From NCBI GenBank assembly GCA_963801505.1, contig CAWDEY010000013.1:8970-72969 (forward strand): a stretch of 64,000 nucleotides of DNA, read 5' to 3'. How positions within the stretch are numbered: the stretch's first letter is position 1; each line of letters opens with the position of its first letter. The DNA is from JAOUFP01 sp963801505. Its GTDB lineage: Bacteria > Nitrospirota > Thermodesulfovibrionia > Thermodesulfovibrionales > UBA6898. The translations under genes and the position numbers were made by a program. Below the pieces are notes generated by a model. That model did not search any database and was not told the DNA's origin. It saw only the letters and a list, made by a program, of their open reading frames with translations. Shown piece by piece: positions 8,528 to 17,181 of this stretch.

Positions 8528-8833
8528 ATGAAAAAGCGTGATTTTCCTCCAATTCATCCTGGAGAAATTCTGGTTAAGGAGTTTCTGGAACCCTTGGGAA
8601 TCAGCCAGTACAGGCTTGCCAAGGACATAGGTGTTACGCCGCGCCGAATTAATGAAATAGTGCATGGTCGTCGCGCTATTTCCGCTGATACTGCGCTGCG
8701 CCTCAGCCAGTTTTTCGGCATGGAAGCACAGTTTTGGATGAACCTGCAGTCCCGCTATGATATGGAAGTCACCCGTGATCAACTTCAAGATAAAATCAAG
8801 AAAGAAGTTCGTCCATTCACACGCGCGGCATGA
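8528..8833 (+). CDS. higA: HigA antitoxin, XRE-family DNA-binding protein
   Basis: A 101-residue protein beginning PPIHPGEILVKEFLEPLGISQYRLAKDIGVTPRRINEIVHGRRAISADTALRLSQFFG, the HigA helix-turn-helix signature, followed by FWMNLQSRYDMEV. It neutralises HigB and represses the operon; the paired GATAATAT sites before higB are the likely targets. A ribosome site AGAGGTGAG precedes the start. The stop overlaps the next small frame (ATGA at 8830). Confidence 0.95.
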   Translation: MKKRDFPPIHPGEILVKEFLEPLGISQYRLAKDIGVTPRRINEIVHGRRAISADTALRLSQFFGMEAQFWMNLQSRYDMEVTRDQLQDKIKKEVRPFTRAA

Positions 8834-9033
8834 GGGTCGATCACGGATCCCAACCAATCGCTCAACCCAACGAGTGGGTTAGGTTTATCGCCTATCTGAG
8901 AGTAAAAGAAGAACTTGAGGCAACAAAGGAAATCATCAGCGACAGAGATTTTCTAAAAAGCATAATGGCAGGTGATGAGGACTTCAGGGCAGGCCGTTTT
9001 AAGAAATGGTCTGCGGTCAAAGAAGATGTATGA
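8830..9033 (+). pseudogene. decayed antitoxin (Phd/RelB-like), second TA module
   Basis: The frame overlaps the higA stop. Its first 15-20 residues look unrelated to any family, but from about residue 18 it reads FIAYLRVKEELEATKEIISDRDFLKSIMAGDEDFRAGRFKKWSAVKED in successive segments, the C-terminal half of a Phd/YefM- or RelB-like antitoxin. The DNA-binding N-terminal half is absent. The following frame (9026-9115) is the beginning of a RelE toxin, so this was once an antitoxin-toxin pair. Confidence 0.5.
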
Positions 9034-9115
9034 TGTCCTTGTTTCTCATGAGGCTGAGAAATATTACAAGAAACAAGACAAGGATACGAAAAAGCGTTAC
9101 GCGACTCAGTTTTAA
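9026..9115 (+). pseudogene. truncated RelE/ParE toxin fragment
   Basis: Starting at ATG 9026, four codons inside the end of the antitoxin frame, 29 residues read MYDVLVSHEAEKYYKKQDKD and then TKKRYATQF before TAA. The first 25 residues match the amino terminus of RelE-type toxins (Y-x-V-x-x-S-x-x-A-x-K-x-x-x-K-x-D). The catalytic C-terminal part is missing. It is therefore a remnant, tightly coupled to the equally incomplete antitoxin. Confidence 0.5.
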
Positions 9116-9135
9116 ACTAAAAGGTATAAATCCCA

Positions 9136-9738
9136 ATGCAACAGCGACGGTCCTATCTCTTGTTACAGTCACTGGCGATCATAATTACAAATACGATACC
9201 TCTCTATAACGTCTGGTATAATGGATGGAACAGTTTCAGACTAATATTGCTGTTTGTTGCAGAGGGCGCAATCGTTGTTATTATGGATTCTATCAAGCGC
9301 TTCTTCATTCCGAAAAATACGCAAAAGGGTGTCCTTGTTTTTGAGTTTATTTTTTTCATTTTCTTCGGTTTTTTTGCTATCTTGATCTTTGGTCGTGATG
9401 TGAACAGTCCGGATCTGCTGGAAACGGTCCGATCTTCCTTTCAGGCCGCAAAGGTCATTCAGTTTTGGCCTGTTGTCTGTATTTTAGCGATGCGGTTGTC
9501 CCGCACGATAAAGGAGCTTATGGCTTCAGGTGTCTTAGGCGGTGGTAGCCGACAACCGCTCTTCTATAGCGGGGGCGGCTGGATGCTTCAGCTTTTTTTT
9601 CTGGTCATGATTGCGCCGTTCATCGCCGACAAAAGTCCCAACCCCATGGCTGGCCTAATCGCCATCATCGTGCTCAAAACACTGGGTGAGCTCTTTATGC
9701 TCCGGGCACAAAAAGGAAGAGAATATGACACAGATTAA
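9136..9738 (+). CDS. integral membrane protein, DUF6498-like
   Basis: A 200-residue protein with about five hydrophobic helices (roughly residues 10-28, 33-52, 65-85, 100-120, 145-195). The N-terminal helix pair reads NTIPLYNVWYNGWNSFRLILLFVAEG, which resembles the opening of DUF6498 membrane proteins (x-P-L-x-x-V-x-x-x-G-W ... L-x-x-x-x-x-E-x-x-I). No catalytic residues are apparent and the role is unknown. The start is not certain because no strong ribosome site is present. Its stop overlaps the beginning of the Fe-S/DUF3786 gene. Confidence 0.6.
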   Translation: MQQRRSYLLLQSLAIIITNTIPLYNVWYNGWNSFRLILLFVAEGAIVVIMDSIKRFFIPKNTQKGVLVFEFIFFIFFGFFAILIFGRDVNSPDLLETVRSSFQAAKVIQFWPVVCILAMRLSRTIKELMASGVLGGGSRQPLFYSGGGWMLQLFFLVMIAPFIADKSPNPMAGLIAIIVLKTLGELFMLRAQKGREYDTD

Positions 9739-10528
9739 AACCCCTTTGGACGTTTACAAATTACTCCCAAAATCTAATTGCAGGGAGTGCTCACTTCCGT
9801 CATGTCTGGCTTTTTCTGCAGCCGTATTAAGCGGTGAAAAACAACTTGCGGATTGTCCGCATATTGACAGTAGTATCGTCGGTAAGCTTAGGAAAATAGA
9901 AGCACATAAATCCATGTTACAAAAAAGAGAGGAAGCCGCCGATCAACTCAGAAGTCAAATACATTCGATAGATTTGCCTTCATCTGCTGAGAAACTAGGC
10001 GCTAAAATTATTGGTGAAAAATTGGCCATTAAATGTCTCGGCAAAGATTTCTTTATAGATTCAAGAGGAAATATTACATCTGAATGCCACACTCATGCCT
10101 GGATATCGCTCATGCTGCTTGACTATATCATAAACAGTAAGGGTGACAATCCCTCCGGCCAATGGGTTCCGTTTAGAGAATTAAAAAAGGGAGCGGAGCG
10201 GAATTCCCTGTTTGAGCAGATGTGCGAAAAACCTCTCAAACAGATGGCTGACACGCATACGGACCTGTTTGAAGACCTCATTTATATTTTTAGCGGAGAT
10301 AGATCAACAAATATGTTTTCGTCTGATATATCTCTGATCTTATACCCTCTTCCTAAGGTACCTATCCTGATCTGCTACTGGAAAGCGGAAGGCGAAATGG
10401 AAGCATCTCTTCACATCTTCTTCGATTCAACAGTTGAGAATCATTTAAATATTCAGGCAATCTATGATCTCGGTGTTGGTTTGGCTATGATGTTCGAGAA
10501 GGTGGTTCTAAAGCACAAACGTATCTGA
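9725..10528 (+). CDS. Fe-S domain plus DUF3786 protein
   Basis: Start ATG 9725 is chosen for the AAAAGGAAGAG ribosome site before it; an earlier ATG at 9686 lies inside the previous gene. Residues about 10-50 hold a four-Cys cluster motif, NCRECSLPSCLAFSAAVLSG ... DCPH, as in the [4Fe-4S] domain of corrinoid/Fe-S proteins and RnfB. Residues about 95-265 match DUF3786 (I-x-C-L-G-K-D-F-x-I-D-x-x-G ... WISLMLLDYI ... W-x-x-F-R-E-L). This architecture occurs in anaerobes and is thought to relate to metal or corrinoid metabolism, but no reaction is established. 267 residues. Confidence 0.8.
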   Translation: MTQIKTPLDVYKLLPKSNCRECSLPSCLAFSAAVLSGEKQLADCPHIDSSIVGKLRKIEAHKSMLQKREEAADQLRSQIHSIDLPSSAEKLGAKIIGEKLAIKCLGKDFFIDSRGNITSECHTHAWISLMLLDYIINSKGDNPSGQWVPFRELKKGAERNSLFEQMCEKPLKQMADTHTDLFEDLIYIFSGDRSTNMFSSDISLILYPLPKVPILICYWKAEGEMEASLHIFFDSTVENHLNIQAIYDLGVGLAMMFEKVVLKHKRI

Positions 10529-10683
10529 ATCCCTCTTCCTCTTTGTATTGCCCATCTTTGTGCCCTCCCTTAAGTTTGTCGTATTATACACCTTATATTA
10601 CTGTCCGGGTCCTTGCTAAAAAAAATAAGAACATTAAGTACGAGGTCATAAGTTATTGATTTGAATCTGATATAATAAACTTC

Positions 10684-11367
10684 ATGAATAATTTGAAGGA
10701 TGTATATAGAAGAATTTCCCACGCTGCCATGAGGGCAGGGAGAAGTCCTGAAGAGGTCAAGCTCATAGCGGTATCCAAAGGGGTCGTGGCAGAGACAATA
10801 AAGACTGCAGTAGAAAACGGTATCCGTGAATTCGGGGAAAACAGGATACAGGAGGCCCAGGACAAGATAACGTTTATTGCAAGCAGCCTGCCTGAAGCAA
10901 GGGTCAAATGGCACCTTATAGGTCATCTCCAGAAGAACAAGGCAAAGAGCGCGGTGAATCTTTTTGATATGATACACTCTGTTGATTCCCCGGAGCTTGC
11001 AGGACTGCTCAATAGATATGCCGGAGAAGCAGGCAAAAAGCAGAAGATATTGCTTCAAATAAAACTTTCAGACGAAGAGAGCAAGTATGGCATGCTAAAG
11101 GAACATTTAATTGAAATCTTAGATGGAATAAGGCATCTTGAAAACCTGCAGGTTGAAGGCCTGATGACAATCCCTCCTTATTTTGATGACCCTGAGATGG
11201 TACGGCCATTTTTCAGGGAATTGCGGGAATTAAAGGACAAGGCTGTGCAGGCAGGTTTCGGACTTTCTGAGCTTTCGATGGGCATGTCGAATGATTTTGA
11301 GGTCGCCATCGAGGAAGGTGCGACAATGGTAAGGGTCGGTACTGCAATATTTGGAGAGAGGAGCTGA
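10684..11367 (+). CDS. yggS: pyridoxal-phosphate homeostasis protein (YggS/PROSC family)
   Basis: A 227-residue protein of usual length with the PLP-binding Lys in LIAVSKGV (Lys32) and the conserved FGENRIQEA, WHLIGHLQKNKAK, IHSVDS, GLMTIPP and LSMGMSNDFEVAIEEGATMVRVGTAIFG segments. It buffers PLP supply rather than catalysing a reaction. It heads a row yggS-proC-yggT-divIVA-hisS; the first four are a classic cluster. TATAAT at 10671-10676 lies just upstream and there is no ribosome site, so the mRNA may be leaderless. Confidence 0.95.
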   Translation: MNNLKDVYRRISHAAMRAGRSPEEVKLIAVSKGVVAETIKTAVENGIREFGENRIQEAQDKITFIASSLPEARVKWHLIGHLQKNKAKSAVNLFDMIHSVDSPELAGLLNRYAGEAGKKQKILLQIKLSDEESKYGMLKEHLIEILDGIRHLENLQVEGLMTIPPYFDDPEMVRPFFRELRELKDKAVQAGFGLSELSMGMSNDFEVAIEEGATMVRVGTAIFGERS

Positions 11368-11371
11368 TTAA

Positions 11372-12168
11372 ATGATAGGTTTTATCGGCGGCGGCAATAT
11401 GGCAGAGGCACTGATCAAGGGTATAAGGACAGAGCAAGGGGCAAAGAAGGAATAATTGTCTCTGAGCCAAGGGAAGAGAGAGCGAGGATATCTCGAACAG
11501 ACATACGGAATAAAAACCACGGGATCACAACAGGGAAGTGGCAGCGTCCTGCGATATTATCATTCTTGCGGTGAAGCCTCAGAATATGGATGCGGTTCTT
11601 GAGGAGATTGAGCTGACTATTACTGACAATAAAGATGGTTGTATCGATAGCAGCCGGCATCACTCTTTCTTATCTTGCATCGAGGCTCAAGACAAGCGAT
11701 CGATACAGGGTAATGCCGAATACGCCTGCGCTGGTGCAGGAGGGCATGTCGGTAATGTCCCTGTGCGGATGTTTTTACGGTAAAGAGACTGGATATGGTG
11801 AAGAGCATCCTGATGTCTGTCGGGAAGGTGCTTGTATTGCCTGAAGAGATGATGAATGCCGTGACCGCGCTGTCAGGAAGCGGGCCTGCATTTGTCGCCT
11901 TGTTCATTGAGGCGATGATCGAGCGGGTATGAAGATGGGACTTAACAGGTCGGATGCTGCTGAACTTGCTGTACAGACAGTGCTCGGGACCGCGAAGCTC
12001 CTTGATACCGGCATGCCGCCTGAGAAGCTCAGGAAAATGGTCACTTCACCCGGGAGGCACTACCGCGGCCGGCTTGAAGGTATTTGAGGAAAAGGTTTTC
12101 GGGTATTGTCGAGGTGCCCTGAAGGCCGCTGCAGGACGAGGGCCGAGGAACTGGGAAGGAAGGGATAA
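11372..12168 (+). CDS. proC: pyrroline-5-carboxylate reductase, with several frameshifts
   Basis: The sequence encodes a full ProC, but in pieces across three frames. In order one can read MIGFIGGGNMAEALIKGI (Rossmann GxGxxG), IIVSEPREERA, CDIIILAVKPQNMDAVL, VVSIAAGITLSYL, RVMPNTPALVQEGMSVM, ALSGSGPAFVALFIEAM, GLNRSDAAELAVQTVLGTAKLL and SPGGTTAAGLKVFEE, ending ...ELGRKG with TAA 12166-12168. At least six single-base shifts are needed. ProC makes proline from pyrroline-5-carboxylate with NAD(P)H. The shifts continue into the next two genes while all conserved segments are intact, which argues for sequence error. Confidence 0.85.
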
Positions 12169-12499
12169 TGTTCGTATTTGGCAGATCTGTTTATAGCGAT
12201 TGCGCGAGATCGTCGATATGCTTCTGGAGCTGTATAAGTGGGTCGTTATCATCGCCGCGCTGATAAGCTGGGTGAACCCTGACCCGTATAATCCGATAGT
12301 CAGGTTCCTTTATTCTGTCACTGAACCTGTCTTCAGGCCGATACGGAGGCTTATAGGGTACAGGCTCGGGCCTATAGATATTTCGCCAATAATCGTAATT
12401 CTTGCTATTATATTTATGCAGTCGTTTCTTGTACAGGACGTTAATAAAAGTCGGTTACATGTTTGGAGGAGGATTATATATGAGAATCACGCCGCTTGA
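12169..12499 (+). CDS. yggT: YggT family membrane protein, frameshifted N-terminus
   Basis: The uninterrupted part (from 12200) reads IVDMLLELYKWVVIIAALISWVNPDPYNPIVRFLYSVTEPVF, then RPIRRLIG, and IDISPIIVILAIIFMQSF in segments, the YggT signature with two or more membrane helices. The expected amino terminus (MFVFG ... LFIAIAR) is encoded from ATG 12169, directly after the proC stop, but two single-base shifts separate it from the rest. The C-terminus may also be shifted, since it runs 20 bp into divIVA. YggT proteins affect envelope or division functions in this conserved cluster. Confidence 0.75.
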
Positions 12500-12962
12500 T
12501 ATCCAGCAGAAACAGTTCCCCATGAAGTTCAGGGGATTTGATGTTGAAGAGGTCTATGCGTTCCTTGAGGTGATCACGGGAGGAGATGGAGGAACTTCTC
12601 AGGGAAAATGCGAACCTCAAGGAAAATATACAGAGGACGGAGAGTCCAGATCAAGGAATACAAGGACATGGAGACTACCCTGCGGGAGACCCTTATGACC
12701 GCCCAGCAGATGGTCGAGGACTACAAGATCAATGCGAGAAAAGAGGCTGAACTTCTTATCAAAGAGGCTGAACTCAGGGCGGACAACATGATCAAGGAGG
12801 CACAGGAAAAGGTCATCAAGATACATGAGGACATTGTGGACTGAAGGGAATACGCCGCCATTTCAAGGAAGAGCTCAAAGAGGCTCATCGAAAACCACCT
12901 GACGATGCTCGAGTTTGATGACAAGCAGAGAAAGAGAAGATACGGATGAGGTCGCAGAGTGA
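12480..12962 (+). CDS. divIVA: DivIVA-domain cell division/polarity protein, with several frameshifts
   Basis: ATG 12480 follows a strong GGAGGAGG site (12465-12472). It opens MRITPLDIQQKQFPMKFRG and FDVEEVYAFLEVI, the membrane-binding DivIVA N-terminus, and continues as coiled coil (EEMEELLRENANLKENI, then KEYKDMETTLRETLMTAQQM, then ARKEAELLIKEAELRADNMI) in other frames, ending DEVAE with TGA 12960-12962. About five single-base shifts are required. DivIVA proteins bind negatively curved membrane and recruit partners at poles or septa. Confidence 0.8.
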
Positions 12963-12990
12963 GTTCTGACAATATAAGGCATTAAAGGGC

Positions 12991-14190
12991 ATGCAGGACA
13001 TCCTGCCGCCTGATATTTACATATGGCAGAAGGTTGAGGCAGTTGCCAGGGAGGTTTTTTCTTCTTACGGTTTCCAGGAGGTCAGGCCGCCTGTAGTGGA
13101 GTCTACGAATGTCTTTACGCGGAGCATCGGTGAAAATACTGATATCGTGGAAAAGGAGATGTATACCTTTAAGGACAAAGGCGACCGCAGCATATCGTTG
13201 CGGCCTGAGGGCACAGCTTCTGTCGTGAGATGCTATGTCGAGAAAAATCTGCATACCATGCCTTCTCCTCAGAAATTCTATTACGCAGGGCCCATGTTCA
13301 GGTATGAAAGGCCCCAGTCCGGCCGTTTCAGGCAGTTCTATCAGATAGGGGTCGAGGCCTTTGGAGATCCGGGTCCCAGGATGGATGCTGAGGTGATCTC
13401 TATGCTGCGGCACTGCCTTGAGAGGCTCGGACTGAAAGAGATAACCTTCAATGTCAATTCCATCGGCTGTCCTGAATGCAGACCTGCATACAGGGAAAAG
13501 CTTGTCGAGTTTTTTGCCGGAGGTCTCGATAATCTCTGTCCTGACTGCAACCGCAGGTACCATACAAATCCCCTGAGGATACTCGACTGCAAGGTCGAGC
13601 GGTGCAGGGATATGAGGAAGGGCGCCCCCAAGGTCACGGACTCTTTGTGCGACGACTGCAGGACGCATTTTGAAAGCCTGCTTTCCTTTCTCGAACTGCT
13701 GGGCATATCCTATACGGTAAATCCCGATATGGTAAGGGGACTTGATTATTACACACGCACTACCTTTGAAGTGACAAGTGAAAATCTCGGGGCGCAAAAC
13801 GCGGTTGCCGCAGGTGGCAGATATGACAGGCTTGTGAAGGAGTTCGGAGGGCCTGAAACGCCTGCGATAGGGTTTGCTATGGGCATGGAGAGGATCATAG
13901 AACTGCTTAAGACTTCAGCGGCCCATGATTTTCCGACCCCGGAGGTCTTTATCGCTGCCATAGGGGACCAGGCTGCCAGGGAAGGCATGGTTATGGCGGA
14001 CAGACTGAGGGCAAAGGGCTTCTGGGTTGAACTTGGGGATGCGGCAAATTCTCTCAAGAGCCAGATGCGCAAGGCCGACAGGCTGTCCTCAAAATATGTT
14101 TTTATCATTGGAGATGATGAGCTCAAATCAGGCAGTATTGAAGTGGAAAAAACTTTCCGATTCCTCGCAGGGAGAGCTCTCCATGTTTGA
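12991..14190 (+). CDS. hisS: histidyl-tRNA synthetase
   Basis: A class II aminoacyl-tRNA synthetase with motif 2 (FRYERPQSGRFRQFYQ), the histidine-binding VRGLDYYTRT and motif 3 (AIGFAMGMERI), followed by the C-terminal anticodon-binding domain (about residues 310-399). From ATG 12991 it has 399 residues, slightly short: the usual start (x-K-A-L-K-G-M-Q-D-I-L-P) is visible just upstream as YKALKG in frame but without a start codon, preceded by a stop. The true start codon may have been lost to the same sequence problems seen in the three preceding genes. It charges tRNA-His. Confidence 0.95.
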   Translation: MQDILPPDIYIWQKVEAVAREVFSSYGFQEVRPPVVESTNVFTRSIGENTDIVEKEMYTFKDKGDRSISLRPEGTASVVRCYVEKNLHTMPSPQKFYYAGPMFRYERPQSGRFRQFYQIGVEAFGDPGPRMDAEVISMLRHCLERLGLKEITFNVNSIGCPECRPAYREKLVEFFAGGLDNLCPDCNRRYHTNPLRILDCKVERCRDMRKGAPKVTDSLCDDCRTHFESLLSFLELLGISYTVNPDMVRGLDYYTRTTFEVTSENLGAQNAVAAGGRYDRLVKEFGGPETPAIGFAMGMERIIELLKTSAAHDFPTPEVFIAAIGDQAAREGMVMADRLRAKGFWVELGDAANSLKSQMRKADRLSSKYVFIIGDDELKSGSIEVEKTFRFLAGRALHV

Positions 14191-14232
14191 GATAACGGAT
14201 TTTCTGCTCAAACGGTCTTTGTGAGCTCACTG

Positions 14233-15120
14233 TCAATAAATAATCTGCAGCGCATCTTTTTCAACTGTGATCTTTGCCGGGGTGACGCCGAAATAGTCTC
14301 CGTCTATCTGTATGTGGGCAGTGCCGAGGACTTCAACGCTGGATGATTTCAGGTATACGATGTCTCTCTCTTTAAGAAGAGAACCTGATACTGTTTTGAA
14401 AACATACCTGAGAAGGTCAGAGCGCCTGTTTCCCTGAAAAATGCAGGTGTATAAAAACGGTTCTGAGAGGTCTGCATCAGGGGTGATTTTAAAATTCCCG
14501 CCGTACCTGCTTGCCTTGCCTGTTATGGAACAATAACCAGTGTATTCTTTTCCATTGATTTCGTAAAAAAGCCGGTTTGGCGCGTAGTGAAGGAAGTTCT
14601 TCAGACCACTCCATATATATGCCGCTTTACCTGATTTTTTCTTTATCGCTTCATCAACATCATGGACTGCCTTGCCGTCAAAACCGATTCCTGCCATGAG
14701 ACAGAAATAACGGGGACTTTCTGTAGTGTCCTCTGAAAGTAGTTCTATCCTGCCAAGCGATACAGTCTTTGGAGGCCTTGAAACCGCTATATCAAGCGCG
14801 CCGCTGATTTCCTCCGGTATCCCGAGTTCTTTTGCCAGGACATTGGTGGTGCCGAGAGGCAATATTGCCAGCGGGACATCTGATTTGACCATGCCGTTTA
14901 TTACTTCATTGATTGTTCCGTCTCCTCCAGCTGCCATGATCGCGTAAGGCTTTTCCGTGACGGCTTCTGCCGCAATGCGGGTTGCATCGCCCTTTTTTTC
15001 TGTCAGGTGTATCTTTGTATCAAATCCCTTTTTCTTAAGGAAGACAGCGGCATAATCGAATTTTTTGAGTGATGCGCTCCGTGCTGCCGGATTACTTATC
15101 AATACTATCGATGATCTCAT
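14233..15120 (-). CDS. diacylglycerol/lipid kinase family protein (YegS/DgkB-like)
   Basis: A 295-residue kinase with the nucleotide-binding motif AAGGDGTINEVINGM at about residue 64, LPLGTTNVLAKELGI at about 86, and the C-terminal IDGDYFG segment of the DAGK catalytic family. Such enzymes phosphorylate diacylglycerol, sphingosine-like or other lipids at the membrane. The gene overlaps the end of bioW by 29 bp and is convergent to hisS. Which lipid it uses cannot be told from the sequence. Confidence 0.9.
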   Translation of the reverse strand: MRSSIVLISNPAARSASLKKFDYAAVFLKKKGFDTKIHLTEKKGDATRIAAEAVTEKPYAIMAAGGDGTINEVINGMVKSDVPLAILPLGTTNVLAKELGIPEEISGALDIAVSRPPKTVSLGRIELLSEDTTESPRYFCLMAGIGFDGKAVHDVDEAIKKKSGKAAYIWSGLKNFLHYAPNRLFYEINGKEYTGYCSITGKASRYGGNFKITPDADLSEPFLYTCIFQGNRRSDLLRYVFKTVSGSLLKERDIVYLKSSSVEVLGTAHIQIDGDYFGVTPAKITVEKDALQIIY

Positions 15121-15928
15121 CTATTGTCCTGGTCACAAAGCAGGGGGAAACGCTGTTGATTATCACAGGAGTTTTTTCGAGAAATCCTGTTACAGAATCG
15201 ATGTCAGCACCTTCTTCGATGAAGAAGACCCTTCCGCCTGTTTTCTCGCCTTTCTTTTTTATGTGGGGGATTCTAACATATCCGTATTTTTTTGATGCTA
15301 CGTAGCCGGTTGTATATTGAGGATCGTCGGAGATGCAGAACTCCGCAAGGACCTTTTCGCATGCAACGACTTTTGAGGCGAGGATTATGGCCTCCTTGAC
15401 CGTGGTATTGTTAATCCCGTGCTCCTTAAGATTCCGGGAGAGAATTCTATCTGCATAGCGGCTTATTCCGAGTCTTGAGGCCCGGACGCCCCGCTCTTTG
15501 TCCTGTTCCTTTCTTTTGCCTGATTCAGACAGTACCAGAGCGGCGCCCCGCATGGTGTGTAAGCTGTCAATAACGTTAAAAGAGGTGTTTAAGGCGCGGC
15601 CGGATATGCCGCAGAAATTCAGAAGTTTACGGACCAGTGCGCGGGCCTGAAGGGGCGACCTGCATGTCAATGTCCTTACCGGAAGACTATGTATTGATCG
15701 GGGCCTCTGTTTTATCTCCTCCAAAGAGATTACGATATTGTCCGGCCTGCCTTTTTGATGATTGAGGGCCCTGAGCGTATACTTCCTGATGACCTTTGCC
15801 ATCTCTTTTTCTTCATACATCCCTTCAGCCCCTGAAATATGTATTTCAAGTAGTCTGCTGTCCCCAGCTGAAGTCTTTGGAATTTGCCTTTTGGATTTTC
15901 TTGACGCCCTCATCCGTATATTCCACAT
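15092..15928 (-). CDS. bioW: 6-carboxyhexanoate-CoA ligase (pimeloyl-CoA synthetase)
   Basis: The protein carries the BioW signature: IRMRAS at the start, then HISGAEGMYEE, RALNHQKGRPDNIVISLEEI, MRGAALVL, and the DKERGVRASRLGI segment. About 278 residues from ATG 15928, close to the family length; longer starts exist to 15964 and none has a clear ribosome site. BioW adenylates pimelate and forms pimeloyl-CoA, feeding biotin synthesis; bioB lies 7 kb away at 22684. Its 3' end overlaps the lipid kinase gene. Confidence 0.9.
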   Translation of the reverse strand: MWNIRMRASRKSKRQIPKTSAGDSRLLEIHISGAEGMYEEKEMAKVIRKYTLRALNHQKGRPDNIVISLEEIKQRPRSIHSLPVRTLTCRSPLQARALVRKLLNFCGISGRALNTSFNVIDSLHTMRGAALVLSESGKRKEQDKERGVRASRLGISRYADRILSRNLKEHGINNTTVKEAIILASKVVACEKVLAEFCISDDPQYTTGYVASKKYGYVRIPHIKKKGEKTGGRVFFIEEGADIDSVTGFLEKTPVIINSVSPCFVTRTIDEIIDSIDK

Positions 15929-16000
15929 GAGTGAAATTATACTACAGAGCCCGCTCATAAACAATTAATTCATTCCCCCAGAATCCGCCACCTAAAAACG

Positions 16001-16157
16001 TTAACCACAGAGCGCACAGAGGATTTCTCTGTGTTCTCAAGACGTTAGAGAAAATGTAATGGAAACTGATCTTTCAGCAAAGAGTGCACAGAGATGAGAA
16101 ACTAATTTGATGTTTTATCTTTATAAGCCATCACTTACTCTGTGTCCTCTGTGGTTT
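16001..16157. repeat. CCACAGAG palindromic element, copy E2
   Basis: Left end TTAACCACAGAGCGCACAGAGG, right end CTCTGTGTCCTCTGTGGTTT, with a further internal inverted pair (TTTCTCTGTG and GCACAGAG). It lies in the gap upstream of bioW. It is the most degenerate copy of the family. Confidence 0.7.
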
Positions 16158-16246
16158 GATGGTGCTTTTAGGTCCCTGGATTTACCTGAATTTTTTAAGC
16201 AGGTTGCGGGAATAACAGTGGAAGGAAAGGTCCGGATTTTGAGACG

Positions 16247-16274
16247 CCCTGCGGTCTCTGCCGCAGGGTCTTTT
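16247..16274. terminator. stem-loop with short T-run
   Basis: CCCTGCGG (16247-16254), 6-nt loop, CCGCAGGG (16261-16268), then TCTTTT on the plus strand. No plus-strand gene ends nearby; it lies in the gap between bioW and the small minus-strand gene at 16361, so it may act mainly as a barrier. The rest of 15929-16360 shows only element E2. Confidence 0.4.
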
Positions 16275-16360
16275 ACGAGTGGAAAGTCATGCTCTTTTTC
16301 CTGACGAGCAGGAATTCCGGTTATTTAGTGATCACGTCTTAAAGGTGTAACAGAAAAAAG

Positions 16361-16642
16361 TCACATGATGGAATTGGCAGTTTCATGCCTTAATTCCTGT
16401 CTCCGCATTATCTGCCCGAAAGATTTATGTTTCAGCTTTCTATTTTCTCCCTGATTTTCAATTATGCTTTTCACGAGATTGAGCAGTTTGATCTGATCTG
16501 CTGTTGCCATTCCTGCCATCTCCGCACAGTCCCTGAATCCTTTTCCTTTGAAAAAGGCGATGCAGTCCTCCTTATGGTGTTTGTCCCATAAATCATCGAT
16601 AGACTGTAAAATAATTCCTTCGGCAAGCCCCTTCAATCCCAT
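16361..16642 (-). CDS. hypothetical protein cotranscribed with a response regulator
   Basis: A 93-residue soluble helical protein that I do not recognise. Start ATG 16642 is chosen because AAGGGAGG lies 8 bp upstream; an earlier in-frame ATG at 16675 overlaps the stop of the preceding regulator gene. It contains two Cys (EDCIAFFKGKGFRDCAEMAG), an IKLLNLVKSIIENQ helix and a basic C-terminus. Directly downstream of a CheY-like protein, it may be part of the same signalling unit, but this is only position. Confidence 0.6.
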   Translation of the reverse strand: MGLKGLAEGIILQSIDDLWDKHHKEDCIAFFKGKGFRDCAEMAGMATADQIKLLNLVKSIIENQGENRKLKHKSFGQIMRRQELRHETANSIM

Positions 16643-16671
16643 GATGATGTCCTCCCTTTCATTACGCATTT

Positions 16672-17124
16672 TCAATTTGTTGCCAGTTCGCTGTTTTTAA
16701 AGGAATCCCTGTTGCCCATGAATTTTCTTACGGACTGCAATAGCTGCTGGCGAATAAAAGGCTTTTTAATCCAGTCGTTTACCCCTGCCATTTCAGCTTC
16801 CTTTTTTTTGAAATCTGAAAAACCTGATGTCAGCATAATTATCGGAACGAGTCTGTGCTCAGATTCACTTCGTAGCTGTTTTATGAATTCAATGCCGTCC
16901 ATCCCTGGCATGCGAATGTCTGTTATAACCAATCCGAACTTCCTGTCAGTCATTTTGCTGAGCGCATCAAGTCCGTTTACAGCCTCGATCACTTTATATC
17001 CTGCTGACTTAAGTATCATCGAGATGATCTGCCTGATCAAGTCTTCATCATCCACAACAAGGACATTTCTTGTCATGCCATTGGCTTCGTCTATCAATTT
17101 ATTTTTGTTAGTATTTCTGAACAT
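16672..17124 (-). CDS. single-domain response regulator (CheY-like)
   Basis: A 150-residue receiver protein: VLVVDDEDLIRQIISMIL at about 21, phosphoacceptor Asp in VITDIRMPGMDGIEF, Thr in MLTSG, Lys in IKKPF. The N-terminal 18 residues and a 15-residue polar tail flank the domain and no output domain exists, so it acts by protein contact. AAAGGAG lies upstream (17137-17143). The stop overlaps the possible upstream start of the following small gene (ATGA), indicating an operon. Confidence 0.9.
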   Translation of the reverse strand: MFRNTNKNKLIDEANGMTRNVLVVDDEDLIRQIISMILKSAGYKVIEAVNGLDALSKMTDRKFGLVITDIRMPGMDGIEFIKQLRSESEHRLVPIIMLTSGFSDFKKKEAEMAGVNDWIKKPFIRQQLLQSVRKFMGNRDSFKNSELATN

Positions 17125-17181
17125 ATTGACTGGAATCTCCTTTACAGGCTGCCGGGACCCTCTGAAAAATATCAGGGCGCT

